A stretch of 64,000 nucleotides of DNA from Sporolactobacillus shoreicorticis (GCF_024125445.1 NZ_JAMXWM010000003.1:124001-188000); one strand, 5' to 3'. Shown: positions 27,426 to 39,507, counted from the stretch's first letter. The notes: generated by a model from the letters alone, not told the origin. Numbers and translations are program-made.

Positions 27426-28811
27426 TTACCACATTGCAAGCAGCCATTCTTTATTACGCTTATATTCCATATCATTAAACATTACATTTGCCATTTCTTC
27501 CGCAAGCCATACGGCACCGTTATATCCAACTCTTGGATGTCTGTAGTAACCTGCTCTGTCAAATACAGGGAATCCCACTCTTAACATTGGAATTTTATTA
27601 TCCATAGCTACAAATCTACCTTTAGAATGCCCCATGATCAGATCCAGTTTCAAACCTTTTTTAATCCGATCTTCCAATTCGAATAAATCGGCATTCAAAA
27701 TGATATCCATATCAAAATCAACTTTTTCCTGAAGTTGTGTTATGCGCGGATCGTTTTTGTAACTTCGGTTGTCATCCCCAAGAAGTAAGAGCACCGGTTT
27801 CATTTCAAGATCAATGCAAAATTCTGCAAGGCTTATTACAAGATCGGGATTACCGAAAATGGCTACTTTTTTATCCGCAAAGAACATATGGGTTAAATCG
27901 GTCAGAGCATCAAGAGCAACCCCACGTTCATAAGCCAATGACTTTGGAATCGGCTTTCCCGTCATCTGACTCAATTTCTTTAAAAATAGATCCGTGTTTC
28001 GTATTCCAATCGGCGAAGGTCCGATTACAGCCGGTACATCAAATGTATCTTCGAGATATTCAGCTGCTTTTCCGCCTTCATATTTGTTAAGCGCAATGGT
28101 TCCAATCGCATTTGCAGTACCTGTTAGATCATCAATTGTCGTCTCTCCATGAGGCTGTGCCTGTTCCTTAGGCATTAATGGAGCATCAAATTTTTCGATT
28201 TCAAATAGGACGGTCGCATCTATATCCATTTCTTTTAAAATATGCTTTAACTCCCTGACATCACCAGGGTTTACCCAGCCGGTAATCAGATTTATCTTCC
28301 CATTTGGTTTATCCTTCTTTGCAAATGCTCTTACAAACGACTCTACGGCTATATCATATCCGCTTACCATGCTTCCGACAAAGCTTGGTGTATGAATGGG
28401 AACAAGATGTACTTCTCTTCCCGGATATTTTTCCTTTAAAAGTCCATCATTTAAATTTGTTATCACACCGTCTATATCGTCGCCGATAATTTCTGTCGAG
28501 CAGGTAGAAATCACCGGTATAACTTTTAAATTCGGATATCTCATTAAAAGTACATCCACTCCCTGCTCAACACGATTCAGGCCGCCGAAGACAGCAGCAT
28601 CTTCATGCAATGATGAAGAAGCAAGTTCGAAACTTTCTTTAAAGTGCTGAGAGAAGATCAGTCTTACAAACATACAACATCCTTGACCGCCATGAACCAG
28701 ACCAATGCAATCTTTTATGCCAATACTGACGTATTGCGCACCGGCAGGCTGGCATGTAAATATAGGGTTTATAATACCCGCACGTTCTTTTTCCTTTACC
28801 ACACAAGCCAT
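27426..28811 (-). CDS. anfK: Iron-only nitrogenase FeFe protein, beta subunit
   Basis: AnfK pairs with AnfD and AnfG in the FeFe protein and holds half of the P-cluster. The P-cluster Cys ligands are at Cys20 (FTCQPAG), Cys45 (GGQGC) and Cys104 (STCSTEIIGDD). At 461 residues it has the AnfK length (about 462 in Azotobacter), and long stretches such as NPIFTCQPAGAQYVSIGIKD, SFVGSMVSGYD, LTGWVNPGDV and LLLLGDDN match AnfK as I know it, distinct from NifK and VnfK. It follows anfG after 15 bases, in the gene order anfHDGK. Confidence 0.97.
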   Translation of the reverse strand: MACVVKEKERAGIINPIFTCQPAGAQYVSIGIKDCIGLVHGGQGCCMFVRLIFSQHFKESFELASSSLHEDAAVFGGLNRVEQGVDVLLMRYPNLKVIPVISTCSTEIIGDDIDGVITNLNDGLLKEKYPGREVHLVPIHTPSFVGSMVSGYDIAVESFVRAFAKKDKPNGKINLITGWVNPGDVRELKHILKEMDIDATVLFEIEKFDAPLMPKEQAQPHGETTIDDLTGTANAIGTIALNKYEGGKAAEYLEDTFDVPAVIGPSPIGIRNTDLFLKKLSQMTGKPIPKSLAYERGVALDALTDLTHMFFADKKVAIFGNPDLVISLAEFCIDLEMKPVLLLLGDDNRSYKNDPRITQLQEKVDFDMDIILNADLFELEDRIKKGLKLDLIMGHSKGRFVAMDNKIPMLRVGFPVFDRAGYYRHPRVGYNGAVWLAEEMANVMFNDMEYKRNKEWLLAMW

Positions 28812-28826
28812 GCTAACATCCCTTCC

Positions 28827-29177
28827 TCAATATAGCGGATTTTTAAGTTCTTCATTCAATGATCCAGAGATGGTCAAGTAATCAATCTTCTCTTTCAACT
28901 TCTTTATCAGGACTTTGATTTCTTCTTTGCTCATATCATTGATCCACTTAAATTCACTTTTGTAGAGTCTCGCCAAGTAGACGGCTTCAGCCCAATAATA
29001 CTTTCCGGCCGGTGTGTCCTTTTCAACCGGTTCATCACATAAAACCTGCATGGTCCTTTTAAGAATTCCTTCGTTTTGGTTTTCTCTGTCCCATGCCCGA
29101 GAATTAAACTGCCATAGACAATTTTTCATGATGTAGTTTACGAGCTGATCGACTTTCTCTTCCATATCATCTTTCAC
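28827..29177 (-). CDS. anfG: Iron-only nitrogenase delta subunit
   Basis: AnfG is the small third subunit found only in alternative (V or Fe-only) nitrogenases and absent from the Mo enzyme. The 116 residues carry the family signature CLWQFNSRAWDRENQNEG, LCDEPVEKDTPA, YYWAEAVYLA and LTISGSLN. The start is GTG 29177 with GGAGGTG 7 bases upstream. Its presence between anfD and anfK is the single clearest sign that this operon is not a molybdenum nitrogenase. Confidence 0.97.
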   Translation of the reverse strand: MKDDMEEKVDQLVNYIMKNCLWQFNSRAWDRENQNEGILKRTMQVLCDEPVEKDTPAGKYYWAEAVYLARLYKSEFKWINDMSKEEIKVLIKKLKEKIDYLTISGSLNEELKNPLY

Positions 29178-29199
29178 AGATGCGCACCTCCATCGTATA

Positions 29200-30804
<1,605 letters not shown>

Positions 30805-30970
30805 TTAAAGTACATCGTCTCAGAAACTCTCTTATCTGCCGGCGTTGTCCCTTGCGCATCATCACTGTTCCTACGTTCGTATGTCACAGAGCAGTTTTTA
30901 TAACATTGATCAAATATTCCAACTCGACAGCTACCTTACAGTATTTGGACGTCGATTTAAAGCATTCCAA

Positions 30971-31810
<840 letters not shown>

Positions 31811-31875
31811 TTAAATTTTTTATCAGTTACTTAGAAATTCGTTCACTATTGCCGTTCACCTCATCAATCGATTCA

Positions 31876-31890
31876 TTGTAATTATTATCA
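31876..31890 (-). promoter_or_regulatory. Fur/PerR-type operator candidate 1
   Basis: Plus strand TTGTAATTATTATCA agrees with 12 of 14 specified positions of the 7-1-7 inverted repeat TGATAATnATTATCA (Fur) and also with 12 of 14 of TTATAATnATTATAA (PerR). It ends about 85 bases before the anfH start. Confidence 0.5.
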
Positions 31891-31905
31891 TTTTATAAAA
31901 CTATA

Positions 31906-31920
31906 CGATAATAATTATTA
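31906..31920 (-). promoter_or_regulatory. Fur/PerR-type operator candidate 2
   Basis: CGATAATAATTATTA matches 12 of 14 specified positions of the Fur 7-1-7 box. Together with site 1 it also forms a larger inverted repeat, AATTATTATC and GATAATAATT, with the arms about 17 bases apart, which could bind two dimers. Confidence 0.5.
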
Positions 31921-31938
31921 CAAAATAGATTAATGTAT

Positions 31939-31953
31939 TTATAATGATTATCA
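31939..31953 (-). promoter_or_regulatory. Fur/PerR-type operator candidate 3 (strong)
   Basis: TTATAATGATTATCA matches 13 of 14 specified positions of both the Fur box and the PerR box. The single mismatch differs in each case, so sequence alone does not tell which family member binds. It lies about 150 bases before anfH. Confidence 0.6.
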
Positions 31954-32091
31954 ACAATATTGAGCATCAATTTATAACTGATATAAATTATATTTCAAAA
32001 TTAAAGGAAATCTTACGAAAAGTAAATATATTTAGCAGCTTATTAACACAATTTTCATAAGTTTTCACTTTTTTCTCGATATTCATATTAT

Positions 32092-32106
32092 TTATAATAA
32101 TTATAA
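32092..32106 (-). promoter_or_regulatory. Perfect PerR-type box
   Basis: TTATAATAATTATAA is an exact match to the PerR 7-1-7 repeat TTATAATnATTATAA, and 12 of 14 for Fur. It lies about 300 bases before anfH in a segment so rich in A+T that chance matches are more likely than usual; perfect symmetry and company of three other sites argue that it is real. Confidence 0.5.
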
Positions 32107-32842
32107 TTTATTTTCTAGAAATTTTTAACTATTATAAATTAATTATCATTTAGTACTAAGTTACTTGAGAAGATACTTCTGCATACCCGCATATTTGCTG
32201 AGACATGTGCGATTTTTTCACTGTCAAAACGACTTTTCGGGAAGAAGTATTTAACCGTTTTCTTTACTGCTGTCAAGCCAAGAGTATAAAACAAAAACTG
32301 CTCTATTAAATAATATTTAGTGAACGAAAACCAACCATTCGAAAAGGATTAGATTACCTTTTTCGTTTTTCATGCTATATTTCAAATTAAAATTTAAAAA
32401 GGAAATTACAGATATGAATGTGAAATTTCAACTGTTATTTCAGCCAATTAATAATTCATTTAAATAGCAAGGCTAAATGTACTTTTTATCATAGACAAAC
32501 ACTTGAAATAATGGATGAAGTGCGATGATGAGGAACAATAATTCAATCTGGGGAGAGAAACGTCATGATCAAACCCGCCTTGGTTAATCCTGATTGTCGG
32601 ATTAATCGGTGAAACTTGAATCGTTCTGTGGTAATGAAAGGACTCAAAACATTTTTAAGTTTTTGTACGGACAGATATCAAAAACGCATGGCTTCCGCGT
32701 GTTCCGCAATGGATCACCAAAGATCGAAGCCCTCTTTCCATCAGTACGGTGAGCTTGGACATTCCTATATTATGGAAAATCACCCTTCGGTTTGCAGACT
32801 TAAAAATATCACCGTATTTCTTCCTATAAAAGGTACTGTTGA

Positions 32843-33499
32843 TTACGTATTCTTGTAAATTTTCTTTTCATGAGTGAACAAGCGACATGCCCAGTCATGA
32901 ATGTGACGCGTATATTGTATAAGAAAGGAATGCTCGCTCGGCTGCATAAAATAGACTTCTCTTAAGTATTGCGGCTGAAGAAACGGCATGATGATCATGT
33001 CTCGATATTCAATGGCTACAAATTCCGCTTGCAATGGATTCATCTGTGAATTACTTAATACTTGCTTAAATATGCGTTCAAAAAGAAACTTTTCCTTTAC
33101 TAAGTAACTCGACATCAGTTCCCTGACCAGTTGATTGTCCAATGTCATTTCACGATGAACAAAGCGCGAAAGATAAAAATAACGCTGCTGATAGCGAATC
33201 AATTGCTCCGCAATGATGGTCAATCGTTCAACAGGCGAATTCTGATCCTTCGAATCTTTTTCTGATTTCTCCAAAGTACTGAGATAGCCTTCAAAAAACG
33301 CAGCCATCAGGTGCTCTAACAAGCCTTGTTTTCCGCCGAAATAATAAGAAACAAGCGCGATATTTACCCCTGCATCCGAGGCAATCGCGCGCACGGATAC
33401 TCCATCGTAGCCGCTCATATTAAATAATTTAAGTGCTGAATGAATCACTGCGTCTTTCGATTTTTTTCCACTTGTCGGATTGACGCTCTTAGTCGGCAT
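32843..33499 (-). CDS. refZ: TetR-family regulator RefZ (YttP)
   Basis: RefZ is a TetR-type DNA-binding protein that affects FtsZ ring placement at the start of sporulation in B. subtilis. The N-terminal helix-turn-helix is visible at residues about 15-60 (KDAVIHSALKLFNMSGYDGVSVRAIASDAGVNIALVSYYFGGKQGLLEHL, TetR pattern), followed by an all-helical domain. Start ATG 33499 follows AGGGG by 8 bases; a further upstream start has no site. Its position divergent from ytsP and near rpsD matches B. subtilis yttP. It marks the other border of the nitrogenase island. Confidence 0.9.
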   Translation of the reverse strand: MPTKSVNPTSGKKSKDAVIHSALKLFNMSGYDGVSVRAIASDAGVNIALVSYYFGGKQGLLEHLMAAFFEGYLSTLEKSEKDSKDQNSPVERLTIIAEQLIRYQQRYFYLSRFVHREMTLDNQLVRELMSSYLVKEKFLFERIFKQVLSNSQMNPLQAEFVAIEYRDMIIMPFLQPQYLREVYFMQPSEHSFLIQYTRHIHDWACRLFTHEKKIYKNT

Positions 33500-33670
33500 C
33501 CTGTGATCCCCTCTCTTTTGCTGACAGTCCGTCTTCAACTGACCTCTTTACTATAAACGTTCGTCTTAAATGGCGTCTACCCTTTTAAAACCTTTCGACA
33601 TATATGCTGAAAAATTCGATTCATTCTGCTAAAATTAAAGTACTTTCTCTTTTGATCGGGGTGAAAAGAA

Positions 33671-34120
33671 ATGAATTCTGTCAATATAACAAGAATTCAA
33701 GTGCTTGAATCACTAATTAAGGATGAATCAAACCAAATAGCGAATCTGGCGAATGCTTCAGCGTGGCTGAACGAATGCCTCGATACAATAAATTGGGTCG
33801 GCTTCTATCTTATTGAGGACAATGAACTTGTGCTCGGCCCATTTCAAGGGAAGACCGCCTGTGTGCGCATTGCCATGGGAAAAGGGGTGTGCGGAACGGC
33901 TGCTCAAGAACGAGAAATTCTTCGCATACCTGATGTCCATGAATTTCCTGGCCACATTGCCTGTGATGCGGCATCACGCTCAGAGATTGTGATTCCACTA
34001 ATCAAAGATGGTGAACTGCTCGGCGTACTTGATATTGATAGTCCGGTTTGCGACCGTTTTTCCGAAGACGACCAGCAATTTCTTGAGGCGTATGCGGAAA
34101 CCTTAGTCGCCTATTTATAA
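33671..34120 (+). CDS. ytsP: Free methionine-(R)-sulfoxide reductase, GAF domain protein
   Basis: A 149-residue single GAF domain of the fRMsr (MsrC) type that reduces free methionine-R-sulfoxide in the cytosol. The family's catalytic cysteines are visible in CVRIAMGKGVCGTAA and PGHIACDAAS, and WVGFYLIEDNELVLGPFQGK is typical. A GGGGTG site precedes ATG 33671. It lies between refZ and rpsD, as ytsP does in B. subtilis. Redox-damage repair fits any aerotolerant host; no link to nitrogen fixation is implied. Confidence 0.92.
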   Translation: MNSVNITRIQVLESLIKDESNQIANLANASAWLNECLDTINWVGFYLIEDNELVLGPFQGKTACVRIAMGKGVCGTAAQEREILRIPDVHEFPGHIACDAASRSEIVIPLIKDGELLGVLDIDSPVCDRFSEDDQQFLEAYAETLVAYL

Positions 34121-34122
34121 GC

Positions 34123-34151
34123 TTGACAAATTATGATCGAAAAAGGTATAA
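34123..34151 (+). promoter_or_regulatory. Sigma-A promoter of rpsD
   Basis: TTGACA (34123-34128), a 17-base spacer and TATAAT (34146-34151), both hexamers perfect. It starts 3 bases after the ytsP stop codon and drives the long rpsD leader. Confidence 0.92.
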
Positions 34152-34157
34152 TTGCCT

Positions 34158-34380
34158 TCGTGTAAAATGAGGCAGCACCGTATGGGTCTAAAGCCTTTCT
34201 ATTTTGTTCCTCTTGTTAAAGAGAGGTGTACTGCGTAACCTAGACTGCCTGGGCGAAGGTGCAAGATAGCAAAATATCTTTAGAGCGCATGCGGAGGTGT
34301 CATTTTATACCGACCAGAGAATGCTGCGAACGGATGATCCGTCTCATAGCACTCTCGAATAAAATGACGAAGGAGGAGTC
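34158..34380 (+). promoter_or_regulatory. rpsD leader RNA, probable S4-binding autoregulatory element
   Basis: About 225 bases of transcribed leader between the promoter and rpsD. It is rich in pairing segments, including GTCATTTTAT near 34298 with ATAAAATGAC near 34360, which would close a large stem just before the ribosome-binding site GGAGG at 34371. B. subtilis rpsD is repressed by S4 binding to such a leader; recognition here rests on position and this pairing. Confidence 0.65.
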
Positions 34381-34385
34381 ATTCA

Positions 34386-34988
34386 ATGGCTCGCTATACT
34401 GGTCCGGTTTGGAAAAAATCACGTCGCTTGGGTATTTCGCTCAGCGGCACAGGTAAAGAACTTGAAAGGCGCCCATATGCTCCGGGACAACATGGTCCTA
34501 CTCAACGTATTAAGTTGTCTGAATATGGCCGTCAGCAGCAAGAAAAACAGAAGTTGCGTTTCATGTATGGAATTAACGAACGTCAATTCCGCCGCATTTT
34601 TGACGATGCTTCAAAAATGAAAGGTGTTCACGGTGAAAACTTCATGGTTCTGCTTGAATCCCGTCTCGATAACCTTGTTTATCGTCTGGGTCTCGCAAGA
34701 ACACGCAGACAGTCACGTCAGCTTGTAAACCACGGACACATCACTGTTAACGGTAAACGCGTTGATATTCCGTCTTACCGTGTAAAACCCGGCGAAACAA
34801 TTGGCGTTCGCGAAAAATCGCGCAACCTCGTAATTATCAAAGATGCTCTGGAAACGAATAACTTTGTTCCTGAATATCTGACCTTTGACGAAAAGACTCT
34901 GGAAGGCACCTATACACGTCTTCCGGAACGTTCAGAGCTTCCTGCTGAAATTACAGAAGCAATGATCGTCGAATTCTATTCAAAATAA
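34386..34988 (+). CDS. rpsD: 30S ribosomal protein S4
   Basis: S4 binds 16S rRNA early in 30S assembly. The 200 residues show the family start [26 protein letters not shown] (written here only to point to residues 1-25), the S4 RNA-binding domain at about 90-150 ([28 protein letters not shown]) and the usual C-terminus. A strong AAGGAGGAG lies 7 bases before ATG. It lacks the zinc Cys cluster seen in some S4 paralogues. Autoregulated through its leader, by family knowledge. Confidence 0.98.
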   Translation: MARYTGPVWKKSRRLGISLSGTGKELERRPYAPGQHGPTQRIKLSEYGRQQQEKQKLRFMYGINERQFRRIFDDASKMKGVHGENFMVLLESRLDNLVYRLGLARTRRQSRQLVNHGHITVNGKRVDIPSYRVKPGETIGVREKSRNLVIIKDALETNNFVPEYLTFDEKTLEGTYTRLPERSELPAEITEAMIVEFYSK

Positions 34989-35002
34989 TCGATTTTGTTG
35001 TG

Positions 35003-35040
35003 AAAAAGCTTTCCGTTTCGACGGAAAGCTTTTTTATTTT
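35003..35040 (+). terminator. Terminator of rpsD
   Basis: A 14-bp stem AAAAAGCTTTCCGT/ACGGAAAGCTTTTT with a 4-base loop ending in a T-run, 15 bases after the rpsD stop. Confidence 0.92.
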
Positions 35041-35208
35041 ACAAAACGAAAGGCAAAAGAAGGTTCAGGATTGGCAGAAACCATTTGTTCGCTTTTTTCT
35101 TTTCAACCTTTGTTATTTACGCTAATATATAAGAAGCTTTAATTAAATTTTTCAGAATGTTACATCCTAATAAGGACTAAATTCTAAAATTTTAGAGGAG
35201 ATTTGCGA

Positions 35209-37821
35209 ATGCATGCCCTATTAAAAAGCTTTTCAGGTTTTTTCGACCGTTTGGCGGAAAAATGGGCTTCAAGCTCAATCATCCAAACCATTCAATCCAT
35301 AACCGGTATTCTTTGGAACTCGCTGCTGCTTACAGTATCCATTGCCGTTATCGGATTATTTTTTGCAGCGGGCACTGTTTCAGGCTATTTCGCCGCACTT
35401 GTACGCGATCAGCCGGTTCTCAGCTATAAGACGTTAAAACAAGATATCAGCAATTATTCTGAGAGCAGTGTCAGTTATTTTGCGGGAAACATTCCAATCG
35501 GTAAAATGAACAGCGATCTCGTACGAACAAAAACAAAGTTAAGCAATATGTCGCCCTATTTGATTCATGCTGTGATTGCAACGGAAGACGAACTTTTCTA
35601 TCAGCATCATGGCGTTGTCCCCAAGGCTGTTCTTCGTGCCAGTACCGAGGAATTGCTCAATAAGCCGCAGGTAACCGGAGGCAGTTCAATCACTCAGCAG
35701 CTCGTAAAAAACCAAATACTGACTAATGAAGTGTCTCTTGATCGCAAGTTTAAAGAAATATTGCTCGCGCTGCGACTCGAACGCTTCTTCACGAAGGACG
35801 AAATTCTTGAATCTTACCTCAATATGGCCTCGTTTGGGCGTGACGCTTCAGGTAAAAATGTTGCCGGCGCGTCAACTGCAGCCGAAGGTATTTTCGGAGT
35901 CAAGCCCAATAAACTATCGCTTCCTCAAGCAGCGTTTATCGCCGGCTTGCCAAAAAATCCATTTACATACTCCCCATTTCAAAACCACGGCGGATTAAAA
36001 AAAGATCTTTCTGCCGGAATCAATCGCGCGCATACGGTACTGCACCGTATGTACACCGCCGGTTACATCAGTAAGAAACAAATGGACGAGGCGCTGACGT
36101 ACGATTACAAGAAACATTTCACAAAAGCTGGTAAATCAATTAACAGCGACTATCCATATTTGTCAAAGGAAGTACAGAACCGTTCGAGTACCATTCTGGC
36201 AAAGCTGATGGCACAAAAGCAGGGCTACAGCAGTGACACGCTTTATGATGATTATACGAACTACAAAAAAGTGGTTTATGAGCATCGCGAAGTGTATCCA
36301 AAGCAAAGTCTGGAACAAATTGCAAAAATGCATAAATATAACTATGCTTCAATAAAAAGACATTATTCATTATTTACGGAATTTACGAAGAACGCATCGC
36401 TTGATTTAGAAAACGGCGGATACCGCATTTATACAACCATTAGCAAACCAATCTATGATGATATGGAATCATTTGCCCGAAATTATTCGGGCTACAGTCC
36501 CGATCAGTATGCGCGAAACAAAAACGGTCAAATAATAGAGGTGAAAAACAAGAACGGAAAAATGGAAAAAGTCATCGATCCAATGCAGGTCGGCTCTGTT
36601 CTTATTGATAACAAAACGGGGCAGATCGTCAGCTTTGTCGGTGGCCGCGGCTTTGACAGTTCACAGTGGAATTATGCCACTGAGGTAACTCGGCAGAATG
36701 GCTCAACAATGAAGCCTCTGCTCGTTTACGCACCGGCAATGGAGCTCGGCCTGATCCAGCCGGGTTCAATCGTTCCAGATCTACCATACAAGCGTGTGGT
36801 CAACGGCAAAACTTACTCGCCTACCAATTATGCCTCAACCTCGTCGAGCTCGATCTTTCATGGGTTTGAGACTGCTCGTGCTGCTCTGGCGGCTTCGCAC
36901 AATCTGCCTGCTATCAGTGTCTTTACTCGATTAAGCATGGCTACAAACAAGGCACCGGACTATCTGGAGAAGATGGGCATCACTTCGCTGGTAGGGTCAG
37001 ACGGCCATAACGTTTCGGCAGCGCTCGGTGGTATTACAAAGGGCATAACGATAGAGGAAAACACGAATGCGTATACAACATTCGCGAACAATGGAAAATT
37101 TATTGACGCTTATATGATTGATAAAATTACAGACAGCAGCGGAAAAGTTATTTATCAGCATGAAACGAAGCCGGTAAAGGTATTCTCAAAACAAACGAAT
37201 TATCTCATGCTTGACATGATGCGCGATGTCTTCAAATACGGAACAGGTGCTTCTCTGCCTCGTATGCTCAATTTCTCTGCGGATTGGGCCGGAAAAACCG
37301 GAACATCTCAAGATTGGCGTGACGGTTGGCTTGTCGCATCCAATCCAAATATTACTATGGGGGTTTGGATCGGCTATGCCCATAATCAACAGCTTAACCG
37401 AAATGCCTATTCAAACCAAAGTAAGCAGCTTTTCGCCGGATTTGCCAATAGTGCGTATCATGTAGATCCGGATTTAATGGCCCCTAAGGAGCGGTTTAAG
37501 CAGCCCCAGGGCGTAAAAAAGGAAACCTTCTGTGGGCTGACAGATGGCAAAACGACCACATATTGCAGAGCCGCAGGCTTTGAGGTTAATGATTTAATTA
37601 ATGAAAAATACACACCAACAGAAGCAATTGAAGCACTCGAACCCTTCAACCAGACGCAGCAGCAGGATAATCAATCGGTTACCGATCAAGATCAGAACGG
37701 TGAAAATCAGCAACAGGATAACGGTCTTTTTAGAATTAAACCAGATTTCTTTAACTCACATTTCCCATATACAGATCTGAATGCGGCCAAACCGGAAATA
37801 CTCGGTAAAATCCGTCCATAA
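35209..37821 (+). CDS. Class A penicillin-binding protein (glycosyltransferase-transpeptidase)
   Basis: An 870-residue bifunctional PBP that polymerises and cross-links peptidoglycan outside the membrane. A single N-terminal membrane segment lies at about residues 35-60. The GT51 glycosyltransferase domain follows, with EDELFYQHHG carrying the catalytic Glu and GGSSITQQLVKN. The transpeptidase domain has the STMK active-site Ser (about residue 500) and KTGTS. The C-terminal tail is Gln/Asp/Asn-rich and probably disordered. Start ATG 35209 is 8 bases after GGAG. In B. subtilis tyrS follows rpsD; this PBP gene takes that place. I do not assign it to a specific B. subtilis paralogue. Confidence 0.93.
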   Translation: MHALLKSFSGFFDRLAEKWASSSIIQTIQSITGILWNSLLLTVSIAVIGLFFAAGTVSGYFAALVRDQPVLSYKTLKQDISNYSESSVSYFAGNIPIGKMNSDLVRTKTKLSNMSPYLIHAVIATEDELFYQHHGVVPKAVLRASTEELLNKPQVTGGSSITQQLVKNQILTNEVSLDRKFKEILLALRLERFFTKDEILESYLNMASFGRDASGKNVAGASTAAEGIFGVKPNKLSLPQAAFIAGLPKNPFTYSPFQNHGGLKKDLSAGINRAHTVLHRMYTAGYISKKQMDEALTYDYKKHFTKAGKSINSDYPYLSKEVQNRSSTILAKLMAQKQGYSSDTLYDDYTNYKKVVYEHREVYPKQSLEQIAKMHKYNYASIKRHYSLFTEFTKNASLDLENGGYRIYTTISKPIYDDMESFARNYSGYSPDQYARNKNGQIIEVKNKNGKMEKVIDPMQVGSVLIDNKTGQIVSFVGGRGFDSSQWNYATEVTRQNGSTMKPLLVYAPAMELGLIQPGSIVPDLPYKRVVNGKTYSPTNYASTSSSSIFHGFETARAALAASHNLPAISVFTRLSMATNKAPDYLEKMGITSLVGSDGHNVSAALGGITKGITIEENTNAYTTFANNGKFIDAYMIDKITDSSGKVIYQHETKPVKVFSKQTNYLMLDMMRDVFKYGTGASLPRMLNFSADWAGKTGTSQDWRDGWLVASNPNITMGVWIGYAHNQQLNRNAYSNQSKQLFAGFANSAYHVDPDLMAPKERFKQPQGVKKETFCGLTDGKTTTYCRAAGFEVNDLINEKYTPTEAIEALEPFNQTQQQDNQSVTDQDQNGENQQQDNGLFRIKPDFFNSHFPYTDLNAAKPEILGKIRP

Positions 37822-37884
37822 AACGATTATGTTTTTTGCGGAATATATTTTTGAAATTCATATTGATGATTAAAGTAACAAATT

Positions 37885-37930
37885 AAAAGTCCCCCGTTAT
37901 TAAGGCAATTCAGCCTTAAGCGGGGGACTT
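37885..37930. terminator. Bidirectional terminator between the PBP gene and ccpA
   Basis: A long hairpin, AAGTCCCCCG/CGGGGGACTT extended by TTAAGGC/GCCTTAA, with T-rich flanks on both strands. It serves the two convergent genes. Confidence 0.88.
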
Positions 37931-37951
37931 GCTTATTCTCTGTTTCTTTTT

Positions 37952-38950
37952 TTACTTTGTCGATGTTCTTACATCAATTCGGTGGGGAAGAACAACCGTA
38001 ATTGATTCAACTTTTTCATTATTCATTAATTTAGTCAGTAAGCGCATAGCAACAGCACCAACATCGTAGGTTGGTTCAGCAATGCTGGTCAGTGTCGGGC
38101 GTACCATTTGGACAAGGCGTGTATTTTCACTGCTGACAACCTCGATGTCCTCCGGAACCCTCAGTCCTTCATCCTGAATCTCATGAATCGCTCCGATCGC
38201 CATTTCGTCAGAATCGACGAAAATCGCCGTTGGTTTGATTTCTTGACTCAGAAATTGCGCTGTTGCTTCCTTTCCGGACTCATAAGTATAATCTCCTTCA
38301 ATTACGAGCGATTCTTCAAACGGAATATGTTGCGCTTCAAGGGCGGCCTTATAGCCGTTCAGCTTATATTTACCATTAATCGGGACATCCACCGGTCCGT
38401 TAATAAAGCCGATACGCTGATTGCCCGACTCAATCAATTTTGAAATGACTTCAAACACAGCTTGTTCATAATCAATATTTACCGAGGGAATTTCATGCTG
38501 CTCGTCCACAGTCGACGCCAGAACGACGGGTACATTAGACTGCTTGAATTCTTCAATATGCTCCAGGTCAATTTTGCCGCCCATAAAAACGATCCCGTCA
38601 ACCTGCTTGCCAAGAAGTGTTTGAATGAGATGAATTTCCTTGTCCTTATTTTGATCCGAGTTGCACAAGATAATATTGTACTTGTACATTGTTGCAATAT
38701 CTTCAATACCCCGCGCAAGCTCGGAAAAATAAACACTGGAAATATCAGGAATAATTACACCCACTGTCGTTGTCTTTTTGCTCGCGAGTCCACGGGCGAC
38801 GGCATTCGGACGATATCCCAATCTTTTTATCGCTTCGGAAACCTTTTTTCTTGTTGTTGGTTTCACATTTGGGTTGCCGTTCACTACTCGGGAAACAGTA
38901 GCCATCGACACACCAGCTTCTCTGGCTACATCATAAATCGTTGCGCTCAA
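37952..38950 (-). CDS. ccpA: Catabolite control protein A
   Basis: CcpA is the LacI-family global regulator of carbon catabolite control in Firmicutes; with Ser-phosphorylated HPr it binds cre sites. The helix-turn-helix and hinge are at residues 1-60 ([31 protein letters not shown], LacI pattern), followed by a periplasmic-binding-like effector domain beginning [20 protein letters not shown]. Length 332 and position near ytxH/ytxG/murC match B. subtilis. A candidate target site is before ytxK-ackA at 1492. Confidence 0.97.
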   Translation of the reverse strand: MSATIYDVAREAGVSMATVSRVVNGNPNVKPTTRKKVSEAIKRLGYRPNAVARGLASKKTTTVGVIIPDISSVYFSELARGIEDIATMYKYNIILCNSDQNKDKEIHLIQTLLGKQVDGIVFMGGKIDLEHIEEFKQSNVPVVLASTVDEQHEIPSVNIDYEQAVFEVISKLIESGNQRIGFINGPVDVPINGKYKLNGYKAALEAQHIPFEESLVIEGDYTYESGKEATAQFLSQEIKPTAIFVDSDEMAIGAIHEIQDEGLRVPEDIEVVSSENTRLVQMVRPTLTSIAEPTYDVGAVAMRLLTKLMNNEKVESITVVLPHRIDVRTSTK

Positions 38951-39201
38951 TGCTCATTCCTCCTCAAAATCATCCAATTTTTCTATAGTCAGCTTGAACT
39001 CCGGTTCACGCTCTATACCGTTTTCATTTTATCGTAACCAAAATACGCATCAATGAGCTATTGATGCCTATTCCAATATTATCAAAATTTTACCTATTTC
39101 GCTATATTTTCTTGTTCAAGCTGCGAAAAAGCGGAGATTTCTGCAGTTATTGTCTCATTACTGGCGATGAGCACAGAACAATACGTAGGCCGCATAGCGA
39201 A

Positions 39202-39489
39202 TCAGTAATCCTTCGGTATCGGAATCATTTGTTCCTTCTCTTCTTTTTTTTCACTTTTTGCAGTCGAAATTTTATGAGTCAAATCAATCGACTTGCGCCT
39301 TGCTGTTTGAAGCAGTTCGGCACTTTTGCCTTTCAGCACGATGCTCTCATGCTGCAGCTGACGCACGACTTTTTTCCCGGAAGGCGCTGCTAACAGATAA
39401 ATGACGAATCCGCTGAGCACGCCTCCGGCGACAAGACCGGAGAAAAAAGCGATGCCTTTTCCGGAATTGCCAACTCCGCCCTGTCCCAT
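39202..39489 (-). CDS. ytxH: YtxH-family general stress protein
   Basis: A 95-residue protein with one membrane segment near the N-terminus (GIAFFSGLVAGGVLSGFVIYLLAA) followed by the YtxH motif APSGKKVV and a charged helix. In B. subtilis ytxGHJ is induced by sigma-B and sigma-H; function is unknown. It follows ytxG by 18 bases as an operon; the third gene ytxJ is absent here. Confidence 0.85.
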   Translation of the reverse strand: MGQGGVGNSGKGIAFFSGLVAGGVLSGFVIYLLAAPSGKKVVRQLQHESIVLKGKSAELLQTARRKSIDLTHKISTAKSEKKEEKEQMIPIPKDY

Positions 39490-39507
39490 TGAAAAGCCCC
39501 CTAGATT

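Noticed and set aside
32616-32858. 80-codon plus-strand reading frame
   Set aside because: No ribosome-binding site, random-looking composition, and overlaps the end of refZ.
38462-39037. 191-codon plus-strand frame opposite ccpA
   Set aside because: It is the antisense shadow of ccpA and has no initiation signal.
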